Positions 5,967 through 11,981 of a DNA stretch of 32,607 bases are shown piece after piece. How positions within the stretch are numbered: the first letter of the stretch is position 1; the number at the start of each line of letters is the position of its first letter. Under the pieces are notes generated by a model. That model saw nothing but the letters and a program-made list of their open reading frames with translations, was not told the origin of the DNA and did no database searches. The stretch comes from a virus: IMG/VR virus record IMGVR_UViG_3300013131_000143, positions 1 through 32,607 of that record. The stretch is one strand, 5' to 3'. Both the position numbers and the translations under genes were made by a program.

Positions 5967-6244
5967 GACCGGCACCGGCAGAGCGTCAACGATGCGAGCA
6001 GATCCTAGAAGAGCAAGGGTGGACTGTGGTTAAAATTTCTAAAAATCTCATGCGAGTAGAACCTTCGGAATATCTTAATATGGCACATTGGTGTGAACAA
6101 TATATTGGCAGTGGTCGGTTAGAACCCGGACATAATTGGCTCGATGGTCGAGATGTTTGGTACAGCTTTACATGGTACGGCTATTGGAGTTTTCATTTTA
6201 AGCATGAGCGAGATGCTACAGCGTTTACCCTGAGGTGGCAATGA
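5963..6244 (+). CDS. Array protein 8
   Basis: 93 aa from the ATG at 5963, which overlaps the previous stop as ATGA. A GTG at 5957, inside the previous gene's terminal Trp codon, is in frame and possible. QILEEQGWTVVKISKN, NMAHWCEQYIG, WYSFTWYGYWSFHFKHERDA and TAFTLRW show the complete family module, with an unusually aromatic beta strand. Function unknown. Confidence 0.8.
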   Translation: MRPAPAERQRCEQILEEQGWTVVKISKNLMRVEPSEYLNMAHWCEQYIGSGRLEPGHNWLDGRDVWYSFTWYGYWSFHFKHERDATAFTLRWQ

Positions 6245-6480
6245 GAAACTTTCAGTTTTTAGATGATCTAGGTGCGCCGTTGGCAGCCATGGTAGATAAT
6301 CCTATATGGTGGGCAGATAATATGTGTGCCATCTCTGAGTGGTTAGAGAAATATGATTGTGAACAGTCAATTTATGGTGGATTGATTATGCTACCAAGCG
6401 AAGAAGTTAAAACAATGTTTATTCTAGAGTGGATGTGGGACAGGTTATTCAAATTGGCAGAAACGCAGGTAAATCAATAG
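6241..6480 (+). CDS. Array protein 9
   Basis: 79 aa from the ATG at 6241 (ATGA overlap with the previous stop). A GTG at 6235 within the preceding Trp codon is an alternative. NFQFLDDLGAPLAAMVDN, helix AISEWLEKYDCEQ, GGLIMLPSEEVKTMFILEWM, then a short extra tail (WDRLFKLAETQVNQ) not present in its neighbours. The family ending is recognisable but with Glu in place of Arg before Trp. Function unknown. Confidence 0.75.
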   Translation: MRNFQFLDDLGAPLAAMVDNPIWWADNMCAISEWLEKYDCEQSIYGGLIMLPSEEVKTMFILEWMWDRLFKLAETQVNQ

Positions 6481-6482
6481 TT

Positions 6483-6728
6483 ATGGAACAGACTATGGCA
6501 GAACGTATTAAAGGACACTGGACAATAGAACAGTTTCTACAGCAACAATTGGTTGCGTCAGACCGTGGACCTGAACATAATGAGACGTGGATGACTGAAC
6601 GCTTACAAAAATGGTGGCCGGGCCCGTATCGTGTGGAAAAGGTAATTGACTACCAATGGCAAAGTGTTGAATATAAGATTGTGTTTAACAGCCCAGAAGA
6701 AGAAACTTGGTTTAGGTTACAGAACTGA
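6483..6728 (+). CDS. Array protein 10
   Basis: 81 aa from the ATG at 6483, two bases after the previous stop. An upstream in-frame start would overlap the previous gene by 52 bp. MEQTMAERIKGHWTIEQFLQ, a Trp-rich middle (WMTERLQKWWPGPYRVEKV) and VEYKIVFNSPEEETWFRLQ, which fits the F..p.e...F.L ending. The stop overlaps the next start (TGATG). Function unknown. Confidence 0.75.
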   Translation: MEQTMAERIKGHWTIEQFLQQQLVASDRGPEHNETWMTERLQKWWPGPYRVEKVIDYQWQSVEYKIVFNSPEEETWFRLQN

Positions 6729-6964
6729 TGAGTATATTAGACGGAGCCAACGGGCGTAGGTTTATAGCATCAGGACCGTTTGATGATGAAATGCCCTATC
6801 ACTATATTGTTATTGCTGATATCAGTTATTGGATGAAAAACGAACCAGCAATATATGAGTGGATGGACGAAAACTTACCTAGAGGTCGTCTACATCAAGA
6901 AGGTATGACTGTGGTATTAGAATCAGAAGAACAAGTAACAGCATTTATATTACGATGGGCATAA
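6728..6964 (+). CDS. Array protein 11
   Basis: 78 aa. GRRFIASGPFDDEMPYHYIV, helices ISYWMKNEPAIYEWMDENL, then GMTVVLESEEQVTAFILRW. This is a clear family member with the canonical LRW end. The terminal CGATGG carries the ATG (6955) of the next gene, as at 5673. Strongly acidic. Function unknown. Confidence 0.8.
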   Translation: MSILDGANGRRFIASGPFDDEMPYHYIVIADISYWMKNEPAIYEWMDENLPRGRLHQEGMTVVLESEEQVTAFILRWA

Positions 6965-7158
6965 AGTTTAAAAAGATATCACAAAGTGACCGTGCTTGTT
7001 TTTACGCTCTTATGGAAGATGTTGGGGCTAAAGAATACAGGGGGTTAGTAGAATGGCTCACGGTACACTGCCCTGACACTTACGAGCTTAGTAATATGCA
7101 CCTAATCATTGCTCGAGAAAACGAACTGTTTTTTGAATTGACTTTTGCAGTGGAATAA
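6955..7158 (+). CDS. Array protein 12 (last of the array)
   Basis: 67 aa. GIKFKKISQSDRACFYALME, YRGLVEWLTVHCPDTYEL, MHLIIARENELFFELTFAVE. It has the strand-helix-strand-helix order of the family, but the terminal RW is replaced by FAVE. Its start lies in the Trp codon of gene 11. The last codons hold the -35 (TTGACT, 7138-7143) of the methyltransferase promoter, which may explain the diverged end. Function unknown. Confidence 0.75.
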   Translation: MGIKFKKISQSDRACFYALMEDVGAKEYRGLVEWLTVHCPDTYELSNMHLIIARENELFFELTFAVE

Positions 7159-7166
7159 TATACACT
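7138..7166 (+). promoter_or_regulatory. Sigma70-like promoter of the methyltransferase, apparently leaderless
   Basis: TTGACT (7138-7143), 17-bp spacer, TACACT (7161-7166). The ATG at 7174 is 7 bases after the -10, the same geometry as the array promoter. The -10 is weaker (4 of 6 consensus bases). Confidence 0.55.
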
Positions 7167-7173
7167 ATCAATT

Positions 7174-8346
7174 ATGATAAACAATTTACATAAAATTTGG
7201 GGTACAGAACAGTATCATACTCATGCTATCCTACAAGGCTGGCACGAGTTTACCTGTTACGAAGCAGTAGCTGATCAATTGGCGACCTACACCAAAGCTC
7301 GTTACGATCAAACACCAGATCAAATCATGCAAGAAGTGTTTGATTTATATCGCAATATTAACATTGTGCCCATCGTTTACTACACCGAACAAGGACTCAA
7401 ACGAGAAATCCTAAACTTAGACAATACTATAGCCAACAGTGTTGAGATTATGGAAACAGCCATTGAACTTAAACGGAATCCAACTATACCTCTAGGCAAT
7501 AACCAAGGACAAAGTATTAACAGATTTTGTTTTCCTAATATGATGACTGCTGAACCCAAAGGTCGCGGCAGTAATAGTTTAAAGGATCGCTTTTATGATG
7601 ACAGAAAATTGGAACGAGCTATTCGTCTTTGTTTTGAGCACAGGGATGGTAATAATCTCGTTAGTCCTACAGCACTACGTAGAGCTTTGGAATTGGTCAC
7701 CGGTGAAAACATTCAAAACTTTAAGCCCCTTAACGCACGTGCGATTGTGGAGTACTTATGCCCAACGCTTTGGGGTAATGTCTATGATTATAGTAGCGGG
7801 TATGGTGGTCGTTTACTGGGTATTACGACCAGTAAGATGCGCTATAACTATACCGGTATCGATCCTAACACAGAAACGGTCAAATACTTAAACTACTTAA
7901 ACGACTTAATTTATGATAGTATCGGTAATAGAGGTACTATTGTTAAAAGTGTAAGTGAGGAATATAAGCCAGATGACGGTGTTGACTTAGCATTTAGCAG
8001 CCCGCCATACTTTAACTTAGAGAAGTACTCAGACGAGCCTACGCAGTGTATGAATCAATTCACCACATTAGATGATTGGTTTGATGGTTATGTAGCGCCT
8101 ACCATGAAAAACATCATTGGTAGTTTAGAGGATGATGGGTTGTTTGCTACTAACATCGCTGACTATAAAATAGGTAAGGATAAAGAATTTAAAGTAGTTG
8201 ACCGTTGGATAGAGACCGCTGAGAAGATTGGATTTAAGCATACAACAATGATCAAGATGATGTTAAACACACGCCCGGGAGTAGGCAACGATAAAACAGC
8301 AGGCCGTGAAAAGTTTGAAGGTGTTTATGTCTTCCGCAAAAAATAA
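7174..8346 (+). CDS. Orphan DNA methyltransferase (SPPY type)
   Basis: 390 aa. Likely transfers a methyl group from S-adenosylmethionine to an amino group of adenine or cytosine in DNA. SSGYGGRLLG at about residues 207-216 is the SAM-binding motif I, followed by YTGIDPNTE (motif II), and SSPPYFNLEKY at about 275-285 is catalytic motif IV. The SPPY form is common in N4-cytosine enzymes. The N-terminal ~200 residues, with a stretch PNMMTAEPKGRGSNSLKDRF, may hold target recognition. No restriction endonuclease is adjacent, so protection of phage DNA or regulation is more likely than restriction. It follows the twelve-gene array and overlaps the next gene by 20 bp. Confidence 0.85.
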   Translation: MINNLHKIWGTEQYHTHAILQGWHEFTCYEAVADQLATYTKARYDQTPDQIMQEVFDLYRNINIVPIVYYTEQGLKREILNLDNTIANSVEIMETAIELKRNPTIPLGNNQGQSINRFCFPNMMTAEPKGRGSNSLKDRFYDDRKLERAIRLCFEHRDGNNLVSPTALRRALELVTGENIQNFKPLNARAIVEYLCPTLWGNVYDYSSGYGGRLLGITTSKMRYNYTGIDPNTETVKYLNYLNDLIYDSIGNRGTIVKSVSEEYKPDDGVDLAFSSPPYFNLEKYSDEPTQCMNQFTTLDDWFDGYVAPTMKNIIGSLEDDGLFATNIADYKIGKDKEFKVVDRWIETAEKIGFKHTTMIKMMLNTRPGVGNDKTAGREKFEGVYVFRKK

Positions 8347-8620
8347 CGATTTCTACAAAGATTTGCCCAGACGTATAGATACTATCTTAGGCGATGATCA
8401 GCACTTACATAGACTTAAACAATTAGCTGATGCTCGTAATGCCTGGATGAAAGAATTTGGACAGGGACCTAAATGTTTGATTGATACTTGGTCGTTTGCT
8501 GAATGGTTGCAAAATCGCTGGGGCATAGAGTTAAAGTACAATGCTGAAAGTATGGGCCTAACTGGATATGATGTAGTAGATGAACAAAAGTACCTACTGT
8601 TTTGTATGGTGTTTCCTTAG
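8327..8620 (+). CDS. Small hypothetical protein downstream of the methyltransferase
   Basis: 97 aa from the ATG at 8327 (MSSAKNNDFYKDLPRRIDTI), with GAAGG upstream; an upstream in-frame start adds 7 residues. The middle is helical (LHRLKQLADARNAWMKEFGQ), followed by CLIDTWSFAEWLQNRWGIEL and a hydrophobic end (LLFCMVFP). The WSFAEWL segment loosely recalls the array helices (W..EWL), but the C-terminal LRW motif is absent. Its stop overlaps the stop of the convergent minus-strand metallopeptidase. Function unknown. Confidence 0.75.
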   Translation: MSSAKNNDFYKDLPRRIDTILGDDQHLHRLKQLADARNAWMKEFGQGPKCLIDTWSFAEWLQNRWGIELKYNAESMGLTGYDVVDEQKYLLFCMVFP

Positions 8621-9261
8621 TGTCGAGTAGCACGTTTTTTAGTCATAACTTTATACATACGCAAATCTTTGGCATTGTTTATTATCTTTTTATGTAATCG
8701 TTTAATCACATTGTGATCTTTACCAAATGCTCGTACATAAATTGCTATGTCTCTACTTAATCCTAACCCTAAACTGTGCTTAACTGCTATATTGTAAGAG
8801 TAAGCATCAATTTCGTCACTGTTGCCTAAATATTCTTGTTCAGCACGCAATTCTATATCTGTTACATTACTTCTGTAGGCTCTAGGCAGCATGAATCTCC
8901 GACTACGGTACTGGTATTGGTGTCGATATTCATGACTCATTGTTTCTATTAGATCTGAAGCTATTTCTTTGGCCAACTTCTCTGTAATTAGCCACTGATG
9001 ATTCTTGTCATAGTTAATTATAAAATGAAAAACAAAAGGTTTTTTGTGTTGTTCATCTAGAGATGATTCGTAGGTGCCCCCAATAGTAAAGTCACCGGGA
9101 TCTAGTAAGATATTGCTGTGCTCTAATGTCACTGAAATATCGTGCCTGCGATTAAGAAATATCCCCAGGCGCCGTACAAAACTTTTTGGTGTTATTTTTT
9201 TGTTGACAAGTTTATCCAACCATTGAACAATTAAACGATATTCAACAGTTGGATTAAACAT
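8617..9261 (-). CDS. Putative zinc metallopeptidase (HEXXH)
   Basis: 214 aa. ETMSHEYRHQYQYRSRR at about residues 106-122 contains the zinc motif HEYRH (H110, E111, H114), and GNSDEIDAYSYN (E150) is a candidate third ligand, as in gluzincin-like peptidases. A basic C-terminus (KKRATRH) and no signal peptide suggest a cytoplasmic or virion protein. The preceding gene lies directly upstream. The role is unknown; processing of a virion or host protein is possible. Sequence similarity to a named family cannot be checked here. Confidence 0.7.
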   Translation of the reverse strand: MFNPTVEYRLIVQWLDKLVNKKITPKSFVRRLGIFLNRRHDISVTLEHSNILLDPGDFTIGGTYESSLDEQHKKPFVFHFIINYDKNHQWLITEKLAKEIASDLIETMSHEYRHQYQYRSRRFMLPRAYRSNVTDIELRAEQEYLGNSDEIDAYSYNIAVKHSLGLGLSRDIAIYVRAFGKDHNVIKRLHKKIINNAKDLRMYKVMTKKRATRH

Positions 9262-9262
9262 C

Positions 9263-10321
9263 TTAACTGCCGCCTAATAAGGACGCACCAGAATTTAGGC
9301 TGTTATCTACAGGTGCGCTAGGCAATCCTTTGAAAGGATTAGCATCTGTGAATGACAGCGGGTTGATACCATTGGCAGCCATTAGTGCTTTATTTTTTCC
9401 TTCTGCTAAACTGGCTTTGATTGCCTCACCGTACTGATTTCCTGGAGGTATCATGCCTTTAAGGATTTCAGCACTTCCATCGTCACTGGCGCCAATGCTA
9501 TGTAAATTCATAGCGAACGATTTAATAGCCCCAAAGTCATTAGCTGGTGGAGTAAAACTACCACCAAGTATAGTACTAAATAGGCTATTTGCTGTCTGTG
9601 CTTGTGTAATGATAGCATCTAGCTGAGCTTCAGTTAATGGTCCGTCTCCCACGCTAGAAATAGTCAGTACTAAATCGTTATCAGGACTGTATCCGCCAAG
9701 TACATCACCACTGATGGTTATTTGTTCGCCCACAGTGTAACCTGTACCACCATTACTAACAGTAGCTGAAGAATACACTCCACCAGCAATCAAAATATTA
9801 AATGTTGCCCCAGTACCTGGGCCATCTGTAGTTCCTGTTACGCCGGTGTATTCGGCACTTTCTTGAACTGCTTCGCCGCTAGGCCCTGCTAACACACTAA
9901 CTGCTGTAATTACACTGCCGCCAGCGGCAGATAATGCGCCGCCACCCGCCAACGGGCCCAACACGTCTTGAACTGTAGGAGCTCCCCCCGGTCCGGTACC
10001 GGTACCTGTTAAACTTTTAATATCAGAATCTAAATCTCCCATTAAACCATTTAGGCTAGGAGCCATAGATTCTAAATTAGGAACTTTAGGTATCTCTAAA
10101 TTTTGAAATAAATTTACCGCTGCCGCAGGCGATTTAAATGTAGCATTCATACCTCCCAATTTGGAAGATATTTTATCCATACCAGCTTTCATGCCGCCTT
10201 GTATGTTAGAAGGGTTTACCTTGTTAGGATCCATCAAATCTTTAAGGCTTTGTATGCCACCGCCGCCAGCTGTGGGAACCGGTGCTCCTTGTGAGATTTG
10301 ACTTATAAAATCATCAGCCAT
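9263..10321 (-). CDS. Gly/Ala-rich virion-type protein with inserted beta module
   Basis: 352 aa. The N-terminus is MADDFISQISQGAPVPTAGG, followed by a low-complexity Gly/Met region and a GTGTGPGGAPTVQ linker. From about residue 155 to 225 lies a beta-rich module with EYTGVTGTTDGPGTGATFNI, GGTGYTVGEQITISG and LTISSVG, a repeat type I associate with T4-like phage structural proteins. The end, NSLNSGASLLGGS, is shared with the upstream neighbour. Its start overlaps that gene's stop (TAATG). Probably a virion component; exact role unknown. Confidence 0.7.
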   Translation of the reverse strand: MADDFISQISQGAPVPTAGGGGIQSLKDLMDPNKVNPSNIQGGMKAGMDKISSKLGGMNATFKSPAAAVNLFQNLEIPKVPNLESMAPSLNGLMGDLDSDIKSLTGTGTGPGGAPTVQDVLGPLAGGGALSAAGGSVITAVSVLAGPSGEAVQESAEYTGVTGTTDGPGTGATFNILIAGGVYSSATVSNGGTGYTVGEQITISGDVLGGYSPDNDLVLTISSVGDGPLTEAQLDAIITQAQTANSLFSTILGGSFTPPANDFGAIKSFAMNLHSIGASDDGSAEILKGMIPPGNQYGEAIKASLAEGKNKALMAANGINPLSFTDANPFKGLPSAPVDNSLNSGASLLGGS

Positions 10322-11133
10322 TAACTTCCTCCTAGTAGAGAACTAGCACCAGTGTTAACACTAGCATCTGCACCTGTGTATGATTTTACCCCAACAAATG
10401 GATTATTACCTTTTAATGTACCCATCCGATCTGCTATATTTGTTAGAGTTTGCTTATCTGTAATAGAACCTAGAACTTTATTCATCTTTGCTACCTGTGT
10501 TGGATCGTTGATATTATTTAGATCAACCCCAGCTTTGGTTAACATGCTGTTTAGATTACTAGAGTTGGCCACACGCAAACTTTGTAGTTTTTCAACAAAC
10601 GCACCAGGTTTACCAAAGCTGGCCATATTCTTAAGGTCAAAACTTCCGCTCATATTTTGTAACGTAGCAGCTACTGATTTGGGGTCTCCCAAACTTTCAA
10701 GACCCTGCGTAGTCAAACTGCTCATATTAGTAATACCATCGCCGTAATCACTAAAATTTGTATTAGCCATAAAATTTTGTGCTTGAATAACCTCTCCCGC
10801 ATCACGGATATGTGCTTTTACTCTTCCAAGAACAGTACCAAAGCTACCCATGCCGCCGCTGAATATTGAACTAGCATGTCCGCTCAGGGTAGACAACGCT
10901 GATGCAGCTGTATTTGCTTTAGTGCCCAAACTTGGGTTATCTATATACAAATTAGCCAGTCTGGTTTGTGCTGCAGAAAGATTCGGATGTACCTGCAACC
11001 CTTCACCTTTAGCCATTCCAACCATAGCAGTAAGGGTAGCAGGTGTTATAGAATTAGCCGGTGTACCAATGGCAACATATTGCCCTTCAGTTACTGAGGC
11101 CATTGCTGATGCGCTGGCTATAATATCCGACAT
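10321..11133 (-). CDS. Ala/Ser-rich virion-type protein
   Basis: 270 aa, MSDIIASASAMASVTEGQYV at the N-terminus, then an Ala/Ser/Gly-rich, mostly helical body with repeated NMSS/LTTQGLESLGDPKSVAA-type segments and no enzyme motif. It ends with ADASVNTGASSLLGGS, matching the tail of the downstream neighbour. AGGA lies 8-9 bases before the start. The two genes look like distant paralogues or share a terminal tag. A role as an internal virion or tail protein is a guess from composition and position. Confidence 0.7.
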   Translation of the reverse strand: MSDIIASASAMASVTEGQYVAIGTPANSITPATLTAMVGMAKGEGLQVHPNLSAAQTRLANLYIDNPSLGTKANTAASALSTLSGHASSIFSGGMGSFGTVLGRVKAHIRDAGEVIQAQNFMANTNFSDYGDGITNMSSLTTQGLESLGDPKSVAATLQNMSGSFDLKNMASFGKPGAFVEKLQSLRVANSSNLNSMLTKAGVDLNNINDPTQVAKMNKVLGSITDKQTLTNIADRMGTLKGNNPFVGVKSYTGADASVNTGASSLLGGS

Positions 11134-11142
11134 AATTTATTC

Positions 11143-11454
11143 CTAAGTAATAATACCACCGGCACTAGCAGGTTGTATGCCTGTTGTTGTTTGGATGTAA
11201 TGATTCCTAACTGCTTCCACTGTTTTACTACTCATCATTACATGTGCCTTGCCAAGGGTTACATTATTATTTAACTCACTTGTAAATAGACTCTGTATCA
11301 ACCCCAATCCTTGGGCACTAGGCATCACTGTGCATGGTTTGCTAACGGTATAACCATTATCAGTTTCTTCAACAATTTTGGCAACAATCTCATCACCATT
11401 GACCATTTTAAAACTTACGATTTCATCTCTTTCATAATTTAGATTTTTAAGCAT
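11143..11454 (-). CDS. Small protein, possibly Sm-like fold
   Basis: 103 aa from the ATG at 11452-11454, chosen because GAGGA lies 5 bases upstream; an upstream start adds four residues. VSFKMVNGDEIVAKIVEETD followed by GYTVSKPCTVMPS resembles the strand pattern of Sm/LSm domains (a bent beta strand with .NGDEI..KI). The tail, GKAHVMMSSKTVEAVRNHYI, would be helical. It overlaps the inactive glutaredoxin gene by 8 bp. If truly Sm-like it could bind RNA or form a ring; that is inference. Confidence 0.7.
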   Translation of the reverse strand: MLKNLNYERDEIVSFKMVNGDEIVAKIVEETDNGYTVSKPCTVMPSAQGLGLIQSLFTSELNNNVTLGKAHVMMSSKTVEAVRNHYIQTTTGIQPASAGGIIT

Positions 11455-11719
11455 TGAGTTCCTCAATTCGTTGATTAATTTCTTCTACTGTTAAATTTGT
11501 AATATCTTTAAATCCGTTGTCCCAAACTACTTGATTGTTAACATAGAACTGTGGGCACGGATAATGTCTAAGATCTCGACCTTGTGATTCTAAAAATGTA
11601 ACAGCTTCGGGGGTAGTTTCGACGTTAATTTCGTCAAAATCAATGCCTAGATCTATTAGAAATTTTCTTGCAACTGCATTTCTAACTGCTCGATCGGTGT
11701 ATAATTTTAATTTTGCCAT
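11447..11719 (-). CDS. Glutaredoxin-fold protein without the active-site cysteines
   Basis: 90 aa. KLKLYTDRAVRNAVARKFLI replaces the usual Y....CP.C, then LGIDFDEINVETTPEAVTFL, and HYPCPQFYVNNQVVWDNGFK matches the cis-Pro strand (TAPQ/TVPQ region) and the following GG/NGF turn of glutaredoxins. The only cysteine (about residue 55) sits next to the cis-Pro. AGGAG is well placed for the start. It immediately follows the active glutaredoxin and probably arose from it; it could act in binding or regulation instead of redox chemistry. Confidence 0.75.
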   Translation of the reverse strand: MAKLKLYTDRAVRNAVARKFLIDLGIDFDEINVETTPEAVTFLESQGRDLRHYPCPQFYVNNQVVWDNGFKDITNLTVEEINQRIEELNA

Positions 11720-11720
11720 G

Positions 11721-11969
11721 TTAGGCTCCTAGTTTTTCCTGTAACTCTTCATCAGTTAACTTAGCCAGTCCTTGATAACCGCCTTCCACAAATAATGATT
11801 CGCCTAGATACAGTTGTGGTGCAGTTCTGTGGCCCCGACCAATTAACCATTCTCTAGCTTCAGAATCTGTATCTATATTTACTATCTCAAACGGGATATT
11901 TTTTGTTGTTAGTAAATGTTTTGCTTTGTCACAAAACGGGCAATTATTTTTTGAATATACAGTTAGCAT
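11721..11969 (-). CDS. Glutaredoxin, reductant for ribonucleotide reductase
   Basis: 82 aa. MLTVYSKNNCPFCDKAKHLL carries the dithiol CPFC site (C10, C13); RTAPQLYLGESLFVEGGYQG holds the cis-Pro and the GG glutathione-binding turn. Length is typical of bacterial and T4-type glutaredoxins. It lies directly downstream of nrdB and nrdA, and is expected to reduce the NrdA C-terminal cysteines after each turnover. Glutaredoxins can also hold Fe-S clusters, which may matter given the Fe-S genes elsewhere in the window. Confidence 0.9.
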   Translation of the reverse strand: MLTVYSKNNCPFCDKAKHLLTTKNIPFEIVNIDTDSEAREWLIGRGHRTAPQLYLGESLFVEGGYQGLAKLTDEELQEKLGA

Positions 11970-11981
11970 AAATTATCCTTA

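Noticed and set aside
9204-9228. Promoter-like TTGACAAGTTTATCC on the plus strand
   Set aside because: It lies inside the minus-strand metallopeptidase gene, has no -10 at the right distance and no plus-strand gene follows.
10352-11146. Plus-strand frames of 131 and 98 codons opposite the 270-aa structural-type gene
   Set aside because: They arise from the Ala/Ser/Leu-rich codon pattern of the minus-strand gene, lack start signals and look like arbitrary hydrophobic sequence.
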